From: Pristimantibacillus sp052113225
GTDB taxonomy: Bacteria; Bacillota; Bacilli; Paenibacillales; Paenibacillaceae
Direction of reading: 5' to 3'
DNA: 64,000 bases
NCBI RefSeq assembly: GCF_052113225.1
Contig: NZ_JBFRCT010000009.1
Span: 1-64,000 of the forward strand
Shown one piece after another: positions 44,205 to 52,593 of this stretch. Each line of letters starts with the position of its first letter. Within the stretch, counting starts at the first letter, position 1. Below the pieces are notes generated by a model. The model saw only the letters and a list, made by a program, of their open reading frames with translations. It was not told where the DNA came from and searched no databases. The position numbers were made by a program, and so were the translations under genes.

Positions 44205-45075
44205 CAGGTGGTTACGGCGGCTGCGGGGTGACGGTGTGGCGGCCTGGCTGTTCCTTGGGCCAAGCCTGATCGGATTTTCCTTGTTTTATCTCATTCCATT
44301 TGTACTTGGCTTCTACGAGTCGTTCACTGACGGCGCGCTCGGGGGACGGTTTGTAGGTTTGAATAATTATACGGATCTACTTCACAGCGCCTCGTTCCGT
44401 AAGGCTGCGGGCAATACCATGCTGTTTACGGCAATCGCTGTACCCCTGCTCATCGTGCTGTCGCTGACGCTTGCCGTCATGCTGAATCGGCCGCTCTTTT
44501 TGCGCAGCTGGCTGCGGACGTCGTTTATGCTGCCACTTGTCGTACCTGTCGCTTCCGTAGTAACCGTATGGCAAATTTTCTTCGACTGGAACGGGACTTT
44601 GAACGCATGGCTGCACGAGCTGGGTTTTGCCCGCATTGATTGGATGCAGTCGAATTGGTCAATGAGTATCGTCGTTGTGATGTACATTTGGAAGAATATT
44701 GGATATGACATGATTCTGTTATTGGCTGGCCTTCAGTCGATTCCGAAGGATTATTACGAGACGGCTTCACTTGAAGGAGCTGGTCGCTTTCATCAATTCT
44801 GGCATATTACGCTCGTCTATTTGACGCCAACCATGTTCTTCGTATTGCTCATCTCCATTATTAACTCGTTCAAGGTGTTTAGGGAAACGTACTTGCTGGC
44901 CGGAGATTATCCGTATGATCGGCTGTACATGCTTCAGCATTACATGAACAATATGTTCTTCGAGCTGGATGTTCAGAAGTTGACGGCCGCTGCGACACTA
45001 ATGGTCGGCTTCATCGTGGTAATGACCTCCGGATTGCTCCGCGCTGAACGTAATTTCAGGGAATATACGGAGTAA
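44197..45075 (+). CDS. ABC importer permease, MalF/CUT1 type
   Basis: A 292-residue protein with six helices and the EAA loop seen in DYYETASLEGAGRFHQFWHIT (G at the expected place). It starts inside the end of the second binding-protein gene (8-nt overlap), indicating translational coupling. Forms the membrane channel with the next gene. Confidence 0.9.
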   Translation: MSSRWLRRLRGDGVAAWLFLGPSLIGFSLFYLIPFVLGFYESFTDGALGGRFVGLNNYTDLLHSASFRKAAGNTMLFTAIAVPLLIVLSLTLAVMLNRPLFLRSWLRTSFMLPLVVPVASVVTVWQIFFDWNGTLNAWLHELGFARIDWMQSNWSMSIVVVMYIWKNIGYDMILLLAGLQSIPKDYYETASLEGAGRFHQFWHITLVYLTPTMFFVLLISIINSFKVFRETYLLAGDYPYDRLYMLQHYMNNMFFELDVQKLTAAATLMVGFIVVMTSGLLRAERNFREYTE

Positions 45076-45091
45076 AGAAAGGAGGGGAATC

Positions 45092-45970
45092 ATGAACAAT
45101 TACCAACGTTTGTCAGGCCTTGCACTGTCGGTACTGTTCAGTATTTTTGCAGCTGCGATGCTGTTCCCGATCGGCCTCACACTTGTTAGCTCCATGATGT
45201 CGGAAGCGGAAATTAGCCAGAATTACGACCTGATAGGGAAAATGGTGGACACTGCAAACGGTGGCAAGGATGCATTCCTCAACCTGAAGCTGCTGCCGGA
45301 CTGGCTGACGTTCGAGCAATATTTACAAGTACTGATCCTAAGCCCGAAATTTTTGAACATGTTCTGGAATTCGGCCGGCCTTGTCGTTCCGATCGTTATC
45401 GGTCAGACGCTCGTTGGTTCACTGGCGGCTTATGCATTCGCCAAGCTGCGATTTCCCGGACGGGACAAGCTGTTCTTCGTTTATCTAATGACGATGCTCA
45501 TGCCGTTCCAGGTCACGCTTGTCCCAAACTATCTTGTCATTGATATGCTGGGTCTTATGAACCGCTCATCGGCGATTGTGCTGCCTGGCATTTTCGGCGC
45601 CTTCGGGGTTTTCATGATGCGACAGTTCATGGCTCATATTCCATATGCGCTGACCGAGGCTGCCAAAATCGACGGTGCCGGGCAGTTAACGATATTTATG
45701 CGGGTTGTTCTTCCGCTGGCCAAGCCAGGACTTGCAGCGCTGGCTGTACTGCTATTTGTTGATTACTGGAATATGATCGAGCAGCCGCTTATTTTCCTGC
45801 AGGATGCAATCAAGCAACCTCTATCGCTCTATTTGGCGCAAATTAATCAATCGGCACGTGGTGTCGGCTTTGCCGCTTCCACATTGTATATGACCCCCAT
45901 GGTGTTGTTGTTCCTATACGCGGAGTCCTACTTCGTGGAGGGCATCCAGCACTCGGGCATTAAGGGATAA
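45092..45970 (+). CDS. ABC importer permease, MalG/CUT1 type
   Basis: A 292-residue protein with six helices and EAA loop ALTEAAKIDGAGQLTIFMRV. AAAGGAGGGG precedes ATG. Together with the MalF-like partner it needs an ATPase; none is encoded here, which is common for CUT1 systems that use a shared MsmX-type ATPase. Confidence 0.9.
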   Translation: MNNYQRLSGLALSVLFSIFAAAMLFPIGLTLVSSMMSEAEISQNYDLIGKMVDTANGGKDAFLNLKLLPDWLTFEQYLQVLILSPKFLNMFWNSAGLVVPIVIGQTLVGSLAAYAFAKLRFPGRDKLFFVYLMTMLMPFQVTLVPNYLVIDMLGLMNRSSAIVLPGIFGAFGVFMMRQFMAHIPYALTEAAKIDGAGQLTIFMRVVLPLAKPGLAALAVLLFVDYWNMIEQPLIFLQDAIKQPLSLYLAQINQSARGVGFAASTLYMTPMVLLFLYAESYFVEGIQHSGIKG

Positions 45971-45987
45971 ACTCAGGAGTGATTGTA

Positions 45988-47130
45988 ATGGAAGAACGGA
46001 AGTCCGGGTTCAGCAAACGGAAGATACGTCTCTTTGCCGCTCTGTTCCTGGCTCTGCTCGCAATATGCACACTAGCGGGTAATACGCTTCGGGGCTTGTC
46101 GTTGCCGAAGGTCCACACGCAGCTTGCGGCAAAAGGATCGGTAACGCACGAATATGAAGGTAATGCGACCGTGCAGCCGGGTCAGACGCAGGATATCACA
46201 AATCCGGCAGGCTGGAAGGTGAAAAAGGTGCTGGTCAAACAAGGCGACAAGGTATCTATCGGCCAGAAGCTGATCGAATACGACGTTAGCGAGGCGTTGC
46301 TGCAGCTTGAAGACATGCAGACGAATCTGAAGAAGCAGCAGTTGTCTATGACTCAGCTGCAGACGGATTACATTGCAGCGGTAACTGACGGCGATGAAAG
46401 TACACTAGCCGCTGCGAAGCTAGCAATGGAATCGGCCAAGCTCGATATTGCGTCACAGGAGCAGCACATTAAGAGTATCCAGAAGAATATTGCCGAAAGT
46501 CAATCGGTCCTAGCGCCGTTCGCCGGTGTCGTGATCCAGGTAAATGCAATAGCTGGCGTCCTGCCGGGAGGATCGCCGGATATTGTATTAGCAAACTCCG
46601 CTAAAGGTTATGAAATCCGGTTATTAATTCCGGGAGATGTCGCCGGCGTGCTTAAGATAGGTGAAACGCTGGATCAAATCACGGTTGCCGACAAGGAAAA
46701 TCTCCAGCTTTCGGGTACAATTACGACTATTGACGATGAGGTGCTTGGCGGAGAGTTGCTTGCGCCGGCAGGCGATTCTTCTGACACAAATGATTCTGCT
46801 GGCCAGCCAAGCAGCGTGACAGTCTCGCTCAAGGACGATAGGCTGAAAGTTGGCGAGCGTGTGCAGGTGAAGATCGCGAAGTCCAGTGGGGAACAGACGG
46901 TGAAGGTGCCTAATGAAGCCGTTCATCATACGGATCAAGGTACATATGTATTTACGCTGGAGAGCAAGGAAGGACCGCTCGGAAATGCCTATTATGCCAT
47001 AGAGACGCAGATCAGAATTGCTGAATCCAACGAATACGTTACGTCCGTTGCCGAAGGGCTGTTCGAACAGCAGGAAGTAATCGTAAATAGCACTGGCTTC
47101 CTGATCGATGGGACGCGTGTGAGAAGATAA
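45988..47130 (+). CDS. HlyD/RND-type membrane-fusion (adaptor) protein
   Basis: About 380 residues, one N-terminal helix near 15-35, then a lipoyl/barrel-sandwich hybrid half (GWKVKKVLVKQGDKVSIGQK), a coiled-coil hairpin (LEDMQTNLKKQQLSMTQLQ), the second lipoyl half (VLAPFAGVVIQVN) and a beta-barrel with KVPNEAVHHT. ATG 45988 has CAGGAG 8 nt upstream. Such adaptors usually serve exporters; here it ends an importer-type operon, which is unusual. Confidence 0.85.
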   Translation: MEERKSGFSKRKIRLFAALFLALLAICTLAGNTLRGLSLPKVHTQLAAKGSVTHEYEGNATVQPGQTQDITNPAGWKVKKVLVKQGDKVSIGQKLIEYDVSEALLQLEDMQTNLKKQQLSMTQLQTDYIAAVTDGDESTLAAAKLAMESAKLDIASQEQHIKSIQKNIAESQSVLAPFAGVVIQVNAIAGVLPGGSPDIVLANSAKGYEIRLLIPGDVAGVLKIGETLDQITVADKENLQLSGTITTIDDEVLGGELLAPAGDSSDTNDSAGQPSSVTVSLKDDRLKVGERVQVKIAKSSGEQTVKVPNEAVHHTDQGTYVFTLESKEGPLGNAYYAIETQIRIAESNEYVTSVAEGLFEQQEVIVNSTGFLIDGTRVRR

Positions 47131-47280
47131 TTCTGCTTCATCGAGAGTGATGATCCATAAAGTGCGTCGCGATGACCATCAGTAAGGAACGCTTGTTCAA
47201 GTGTTTGTGATGCCATCCGCACTTATTGTATTGTTGGATTCTTGACACTGGGAACATTTTGTTAACTGAAGTCTAATTAA

Positions 47281-47321
47281 ACAAAAACGCGCTTGAACCC
47301 TTATGGTTTTGCGCGTTTTGT
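47281..47321. terminator. Terminator between convergent operons
   Basis: ACAAAAACGCGC pairs with GCGCGTTTTGT around an AT-rich loop; usable in both directions. Confidence 0.8.
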
Positions 47322-47338
47322 CGGGACGAAATATGGTG

Positions 47339-47635
47339 TCAGGAAGGAATGTTCATAGCGGTCTGAATGTTTTTCAGATCGAGCTGAATTTGCTCTGGAA
47401 TATGGTAGGGATGGTATAGGCCCCGTTGCATCATGTAGATTGTTATCTTTTCATGGGAGTCTATGGCTTCGTCGAGCTGTTTCATCAAAATTTGCTTAAT
47501 TTCGGGGGTGGCACATTCGGTCACGGCCATGGCGTAGTTTCTGACTCCGCTCTTGGCGTTCATCAAAAAATCCATTGCGATCACGTCATCGGTCAGCGTA
47601 TGAAGCCCTGTCATATGTTCTAATATTGTGTTCAT
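47339..47635 (-). CDS. yraD: CotF-family spore coat protein (YraD-like)
   Basis: 98 residues with a coat-F type helical domain: TDDVIAMDFLMNAKSGVRNY, then AVTECATPEIKQILMKQLDE. Last gene of the minus-strand cluster whose order and lengths match B. subtilis yraG-yraF-adhB-yraE-yraD. Expected in the mother cell during sporulation. It resembles the second CotF-like protein of the cluster (49012). Confidence 0.82.
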   Translation of the reverse strand: MNTILEHMTGLHTLTDDVIAMDFLMNAKSGVRNYAMAVTECATPEIKQILMKQLDEAIDSHEKITIYMMQRGLYHPYHIPEQIQLDLKNIQTAMNIPS

Positions 47636-47646
47636 GTTTTTATCTC

Positions 47647-47847
47647 CTATCGGGTCACTTTAGACAGCACTCCACCAAGCTCCTGAAGCTGCTGCTGTGA
47701 TATTTGCACGTCTTGTTGCAAAATTTGCATGAGCTCCGGTTCGGTTACCAGAGCTTGCATGGTTTTGGATTTGGTCATGCAAACCGTCTTGAACACAGCT
47801 ATTTCATGAACCTCCAGCATCTCATGCAAAGCGTAATCGGTATTCAT
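47647..47847 (-). CDS. yraE: Small coat-associated protein (YraE-like)
   Basis: 66 residues, LHEMLEVHEIAVFKTVCMTK then SKTMQALVTEPELMQILQQD; a helical companion of CotF-like proteins. AGGAAAATCC precedes ATG. It lies 11 nt before the yraD-like gene and resembles the yraG-like protein. Confidence 0.8.
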   Translation of the reverse strand: MNTDYALHEMLEVHEIAVFKTVCMTKSKTMQALVTEPELMQILQQDVQISQQQLQELGGVLSKVTR

Positions 47848-47878
47848 TCGGATTTTCCTCCCACGTCTCTATCCATAA

Positions 47879-49015
47879 TCAAGGCTTTAAGATGACTTTG
47901 ATGCAATCGTCCGTTTTCGTATCAAACACGTCATAGCCGCGTTTGGCCTCGCTGAGCGGAATGACGTGCGTAACAATGTCTCCAGGGTCCACTTTTCCAG
48001 ATGTAACCAACTCGTACATATACGGCATGTAGTGAATAACCGGAGCTTGTCCCGAACGGATATTCACGTTGCGCTGCATAATGTCGCCGAGCGGGAATCC
48101 GTTATAGCGTCCGCCGTATACCCCAGTGACTTGGATAGTACCGCCTTTGCGGACAGCCTGTGACGCAATGATAAATGCGCTCATGGTGCCGCCTTGCAGT
48201 TTCAAACCGCTGGCTAGAAAATCGAGATCGCTCATCTTTCCGTCCATTCCTACTGCATCAATGACGACATCAGCGCCGCCTTTGGTCATTTCCTTGAGAT
48301 TGTTTCCTATATTCTTATCCTGTTTGAAATTTACGATTTCCACATTGTTCGTTCTCTTCGCATGCTGTAAGCGGTAATCGACATAGTCGACAGCTATGAC
48401 CCGCTTTGCTCCTTTGAGCCAGCAGAATTTCTGGGCCAGAAGTCCGACCGGACCGCAGCCGAGCACGATGACCGTATCTCCATTTTTTACACCCGCGTTA
48501 TCTACGCTCCAGAAAGCCGTTGTCATGGCATCCGCGATCAAACTTAGCTTTTCGTCCGGTTGTTCGCAGCTTTCGGGAATCTTGAAGTGGGTAAAATTCG
48601 CAAACGGGACTCGTAAATACTCGGCTTGCCCGCCAGGGTATCCGCCGGTCGTTCCGGAGTAGCCAAAATATGCGCCCATATCCCCGTGGTCGTTAGAATT
48701 GTCACATTGGCTTTCCAACTGATTTTTGCAAAAAAAGCATTCTCCGCATGCGATGTTGAACGGGATGATTACACGGTCGCCTTTCTTTACGTTTGTCACG
48801 CCGGGGCCAACTTCTTCTACGATCCCCATCGGTTCATGCCCGATGACATAGTTCTCCTGAAGGTTAGGGATCATCCCGTGAATAAGGTGAAGGTCAGAAC
48901 CGCAAATGGCGGTACTTGTGATCTTTACGATCATATCGTCCGGTTTCTCAATCTTCGGATCCGGCACCTCTTTGACCACGACATTTTTAATCCCTTGATA
49001 CGTTACCGCCTTCAT
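47879..49015 (-). CDS. adhB: Zinc-type alcohol dehydrogenase AdhB
   Basis: A 378-residue medium-chain dehydrogenase, the same length as I recall for B. subtilis AdhB. Catalytic-zinc ligands are Cys in STAICGSDLH and His/Glu in GHEPMGIVEEVGPG; four Cys in CGECFFCKNQLESQC form the structural-zinc lobe; the NAD-binding motif is VLGCGPVGLLAQ. The segment resembles glutathione-independent formaldehyde dehydrogenases. It is overlapped by 4 nt by the upstream CotF-like gene, so it is part of the spore cluster; its role in spores is unknown. Confidence 0.9.
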   Translation of the reverse strand: MKAVTYQGIKNVVVKEVPDPKIEKPDDMIVKITSTAICGSDLHLIHGMIPNLQENYVIGHEPMGIVEEVGPGVTNVKKGDRVIIPFNIACGECFFCKNQLESQCDNSNDHGDMGAYFGYSGTTGGYPGGQAEYLRVPFANFTHFKIPESCEQPDEKLSLIADAMTTAFWSVDNAGVKNGDTVIVLGCGPVGLLAQKFCWLKGAKRVIAVDYVDYRLQHAKRTNNVEIVNFKQDKNIGNNLKEMTKGGADVVIDAVGMDGKMSDLDFLASGLKLQGGTMSAFIIASQAVRKGGTIQVTGVYGGRYNGFPLGDIMQRNVNIRSGQAPVIHYMPYMYELVTSGKVDPGDIVTHVIPLSEAKRGYDVFDTKTDDCIKVILKP

Positions 49016-49398
49016 GCTTTATGTCCTCCAATATGTTCATCTGGGGTCCGATCAAACATCCCTTTACGCGACGTATCATCCGGGAAAAAGTTCATCTGAC
49101 CGATCATTACCGTATTTTTCGCCGAAAGCTGATCGAGTTGGTACTGTTCGTTCAGCTCGTAAGGATGGAACCATTTTTTGCGAATCATGAGCTCCGTGAT
49201 TTCTTGGTGCATTGCAATTCCCTGCTTAAGATGTTTCCGCAGCAGCACTCTTACATCCGGAGAAGCTGTTTCCGTTAGGGCGATGGACAAATTTCGCACA
49301 CCCTCCTTGGCACGAAGAAGGAAGTCCATTGCAAAAGTCATATCTGCCATTTCCGGCATATTTAATGAATTAATCGGGTCTAAATAGTCAGTATTCAT
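49012..49398 (-). CDS. yraF: CotF-family spore coat protein (YraF-like)
   Basis: 128 residues; the CotF-like part (MTFAMDFLLRAKEGVRNLSI, then ALTETASPDVRVLLRKHLKQ) aligns with the yraD-like protein, followed by a hydrophilic tail of about 35 residues ending GGHKA. Its stop overlaps the adhB start (ATGA). Confidence 0.82.
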   Translation of the reverse strand: MNTDYLDPINSLNMPEMADMTFAMDFLLRAKEGVRNLSIALTETASPDVRVLLRKHLKQGIAMHQEITELMIRKKWFHPYELNEQYQLDQLSAKNTVMIGQMNFFPDDTSRKGMFDRTPDEHIGGHKA

Positions 49399-49414
49399 TT
49401 GCTTTATGTTCCCC

Positions 49415-49657
49415 TTAATGTGTTATAGGTGTTGGGCTATTCGGAACAGGTGCTTGGAAAGGAGCTCTTGCATAGATGGCTTGCAGCTCGGCGATCTGTT
49501 GTGTGGATTGAACGACATCTTTCTGCATTAACGCTTTTAGCTCTTGGTCAAAGACCAAGCCTTGCATAAGTTTTGACTTAGCGAGGCATAGTGTTTTAAA
49601 GTTTAACGCTTCATGTAGTTCCATAGATTCGTGTGACGCTAGCGTTGGCGTATTCAT
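49415..49657 (-). CDS. yraG: Small coat-associated protein (YraG-like)
   Basis: 80 residues from MNTPTL, with GGGGGTGAT about 10 nt upstream; SMELHEALNFKTLCLAKSKL then MQGLVFDQELKALMQKDVVQ parallels the yraE-like protein, and a Pro-rich end PVPNSPTPITH is added. First gene of the cluster, so the sporulation promoter should lie at 49660-49760. Confidence 0.8.
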   Translation of the reverse strand: MNTPTLASHESMELHEALNFKTLCLAKSKLMQGLVFDQELKALMQKDVVQSTQQIAELQAIYARAPFQAPVPNSPTPITH

Positions 49658-49839
49658 TGAGAAATGATCACCCCCTTTTTTCATCTACGTTAGATTTTCC
49701 GACACATCGAATCTTATACTAAAATTGATCCGGAAATATAGGATCGGGTTATTCCCATGCAGTCGAATGAATATTAACAAAATCTCAGCCACATACTTAT
49801 TTCTGATAATAATCATTGCTCAAGGGAGGAGGACTCACA

Positions 49840-50121
49840 TTGCCCAATGAAGACAAAGTTAATTTAGCCACCGATAATGCAAGAAAACCGGCAGAAGGTT
49901 CACTTAACTCGAGCGGCAATGCGCTGGAGCAGCATGCATCTTACGCGGTTTCTGAGGCGCAAACGGCTTTAAATCAGGCAATAAGCTCGATAAGTGACAC
50001 TAATGCGTCAACAAATTCACAAGCTTTGGAGAAGGCCCGGCAGCAATTGACCCAAGCAGAGGAATTTTTAGATCAAGCACAAACTTCAGCAAACGCATTA
50101 AGTCTGTCGGACCAACAATAA
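49840..50121 (+). CDS. Small hydrophilic helical protein (93 aa)
   Basis: TTG start 8 nt after GGGAGGAGG. The product is Ala/Gln/Ser-rich, without Cys or Trp, and predicted helical with heptad-like spacing (ALNQAISSISDTNAS, LEKARQQLTQAEEFLDQAQ). It is divergent from the spore cluster. It could be a spore or stress hydrophilin (inference); no family recognised. Confidence 0.7.
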   Translation: MPNEDKVNLATDNARKPAEGSLNSSGNALEQHASYAVSEAQTALNQAISSISDTNASTNSQALEKARQQLTQAEEFLDQAQTSANALSLSDQQ

Positions 50122-50245
50122 AACGGTAGGCTTGGCAGAAGTTCTCCTTCTTTTTCGGATACAAGTGGAGTCAAGCTCTCTAGTGTCGAGGCATGGTCGT
50201 CGTAGTAATCTATTTACCCTAGAAACGGAGAGTCACTGTCAGAAG

Positions 50246-50272
50246 GCTTCGGCTTGCGCCGAAGCTTTTTTA
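50246..50272 (+). terminator. Intrinsic terminator
   Basis: GCTTCGGC-TTGC-GCCGAAGC followed by TTTTTT, about 125 nt after the small helical gene; the bases between hold nothing else I can support. Confidence 0.9.
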
Positions 50273-50434
50273 ATGGCTCGGACATTTTTAACAACATTTG
50301 ATCTATACAATTTGACTGACTTTGATCTCTTCCTGAAGACACCCTTTTCATTAAGAGTGAAGCATTTGAAAAAAATTTTTAACATATGTTGATAATATCC
50401 GTTCAAAAATGTTGGGGAGGATATTATAAAACCT

Positions 50435-51520
50435 ATGTTACCTATGGAAGAATACTTCGGTAAGTTAGAACTCGTTTATTCATTTTATGGGGCTATGCCT
50501 ACAGGCGTGAGCGTATCAGAAACCGGGCGTATCTTCGTTTGCTTTCCGAAATGGGGAGATGACGTTAGATTTACGGTAGCGGAAATTGTTGAGGGTCGGT
50601 TGCAGCCTTATCCTAATTTAGAAACCAATATGATAAATCCTTTGAATATCACTATGTCCTTCATCAGTGTCCAAAGTGTATTTGCTGATGGAAGGGGAAC
50701 CCTGTGGGTACTGGATACGGCTGCACCAAATTTTTCTGAGCCTATTAAGGGAGGGGCAAAACTAGTCGCTATAGATTTAAAAACAAATACAATAAGAAAA
50801 GTATATACGTTTGCAGAAGATGTAGTTTTGCCGACAACGTATCTGAATGATGTCCGATTTGATTTTCGTGTTGGTAAATCAGGTTACGCCTATATAACGG
50901 ATTCTTCTTCAAAAGGACCAGGCGCTATTATAGTCGTAAATTTAGAAAATGGAAATGCGTTTAGACGGTTAAATGGAGCAAATTCAACATCACCCGATCC
51001 GTATTTTTTACCAAAAGTGGAAGGTAAAATTTTGATGAATCGAAACACAGATGGTTCGACCTCTCCCTTTCGATTGGCCTCTGATGGTATAGCAATTTCC
51101 CCTGATGGAAAAATTATATTTTATTGTCCATTAACCAGTCGTCATCTATACTCGATCTCAACAGAAGCCCTAAGAGACAAAACAATACCGGATTTCAATT
51201 TACGTTATCATGTGCAGTATTGGGGAGAAAAAGGTGCATCTGATGGATTGATAACCGATGCAAAAGGAAACGTTTACGCTGGAGACTATGAAAACGATAG
51301 TATTCGAAAGATAATGCCGAATGGAATAATGGAAACCATCGCACATGATCCGAGAATTTTATGGCCGGATACTTTTTCTATTGGTCTGGATCAACACTTA
51401 TATGTTATTGTGAACCAATTACATCGACAGGCCAGATTTCATTATGGAAAAGACCTGCGACAAAAACCATATAGTTTACTTCGTATAAAAATTGATGAAT
51501 TACCTGCTCCTACCTTTTGA
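50435..51520 (+). CDS. Major royal jelly/yellow-type beta-propeller protein
   Basis: A 361-residue protein matching the bacterial L-dopachrome-tautomerase-related/MRJP group: PTGVSVSETGRIFVCFPKWG, SVFADGRGTLWVLDTAAP, YLNDVRFDFRVGKSGYAYIT and a late GLITDAKGNVYAGDYENDSI. Predicted six-blade propeller. No signal peptide in this frame, so it seems cytoplasmic. The start is uncertain: GGGGAGG lies 14 nt before the ATG used. Function unknown. Confidence 0.8.
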   Translation: MLPMEEYFGKLELVYSFYGAMPTGVSVSETGRIFVCFPKWGDDVRFTVAEIVEGRLQPYPNLETNMINPLNITMSFISVQSVFADGRGTLWVLDTAAPNFSEPIKGGAKLVAIDLKTNTIRKVYTFAEDVVLPTTYLNDVRFDFRVGKSGYAYITDSSSKGPGAIIVVNLENGNAFRRLNGANSTSPDPYFLPKVEGKILMNRNTDGSTSPFRLASDGIAISPDGKIIFYCPLTSRHLYSISTEALRDKTIPDFNLRYHVQYWGEKGASDGLITDAKGNVYAGDYENDSIRKIMPNGIMETIAHDPRILWPDTFSIGLDQHLYVIVNQLHRQARFHYGKDLRQKPYSLLRIKIDELPAPTF

Positions 51521-51569
51521 ACACTATTTCTTCCGCAAAACGAGGAACTTTAGTTTTAAATACACTATG

Positions 51570-51600
51570 GAGCAGACTGATCCGGCAGCTGCTCTTTTTC
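51570..51600 (+). terminator. Intrinsic terminator after the propeller gene
   Basis: GAGCAG pairs with CTGCTC with further pairing inside (CTG/CGG region), then TTTTTC. Confidence 0.65.
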
Positions 51601-51645
51601 TTTTAGCTAAGGACAGTTTATGCTAATGCTCAAGGCGGTCCAGTA

Positions 51646-52194
51646 CTATAAACTTCTCCCTAACAGGGTACCAACTTGTGTAGCCATCACTTTAGGCGGA
51701 TAAGGCATTCCATTTTTAATCCACCATTCAATTGTACCTACATAAGCGGTACCGGCATATTGCAGCATGACATCATCGATTAAATCTATATTTCTTCCGC
51801 TTTCTCTATCTATCTCACCTTTGAAACCTTCAATAAAAGAAGTTAGAAGTCGAGTTCTGAAAGCTGACGGTACACCTGTACTTGCCAACATGGTTGAAAA
51901 AAATAAATAATTTTTCTCGAAATATTCAAAATAAGGTTCAAGAGCCTCGTTCCAATCCATCTCACATGCCCATTCGTCCATCTCTCCTAATTCATTCAGG
52001 TGTGTTTCTATGAGTTTATCCAATAAATCGAATTTGTCTTGAAAATGAAGATAAATTGTTCCGCGATTTAGGTTTGCCCGGTCTGCAATATCTTGAATGG
52101 TTATATCATCAAAATTTTTTTCAGTCATCAGTTCAATAACAGCTTTTTTTAAAGCCTCCTGCGTTTTAAGAATTCTCCGGTCTACTTTAGCCAT
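51646..52194 (-). CDS. TetR/AcrR-family regulator
   Basis: A 182-residue protein. The N-terminal HTH is typical (FDDITIQDIADRANLNRGTI then YLHFQDKFDLLDKLI); the C-terminal part resembles the TetR_C_33-like ligand domain. It is divergent from an MFS gene, and the space between holds palindromes that also occur before the aldo/keto reductase gene, so it is the likely repressor of both units and of itself. Confidence 0.9.
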   Translation of the reverse strand: MAKVDRRILKTQEALKKAVIELMTEKNFDDITIQDIADRANLNRGTIYLHFQDKFDLLDKLIETHLNELGEMDEWACEMDWNEALEPYFEYFEKNYLFFSTMLASTGVPSAFRTRLLTSFIEGFKGEIDRESGRNIDLIDDVMLQYAGTAYVGTIEWWIKNGMPYPPKVMATQVGTLLGRSL

Positions 52195-52242
52195 CGTTTA
52201 CCCACCATACCTTCTAAAGATACTTAACATTTATATTTCTTA

Positions 52243-52350
52243 TGTTGATTTATCAACAAATCTCGTTTCTTTAACCATTGAATTAACGCATCTTGATCAT
52301 ATAATAATAAACACAAGTTGATTAATCAAGTATTGTTGTTTAATCATCAA
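52243..52350 (+). promoter_or_regulatory. TetR-type operators and promoter of the MFS gene
   Basis: Palindrome TGTTGATTTATCAACA (52243-52258), promoter TTGAAT-16 bp-TATAAT (52278-52305), palindrome TTGATTAATCAA (52318-52329), and an imperfect third copy TTGTTTAATCATCAA (52336-52350). The MFS start codon is about 290 nt after the -10, so the leader is long; it contains a 24-codon frame (52372) that I do not recognise. Confidence 0.72.
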
Positions 52351-52593
52351 AGTTTGAGCTATGGAAAAGAGATGATGGATCAAGAAATGAACTTCAAATG
52401 TCCTGCAACTGTCCTTCATACAGTGTTTGCTTCTTTGACAATTTAGAGGATTATCTTGAAACATGCCAGGAAGTTAGTTGGTTGAAGATAGGATCATTTT
52501 AGGGAGTTAAATGATGATTAAATAGTGCGCGGCTATTATAGAAGTTCTCGAAGTTTTTCGAAGTTTTGTTTAAAGAAAGTAGGAGCTAATTTA

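Noticed and set aside
47254..47266. Third ACATTTTGTTAAC site as an operator
   Set aside because: It lies downstream of the operon between convergent genes next to a terminator, so it is probably chance.
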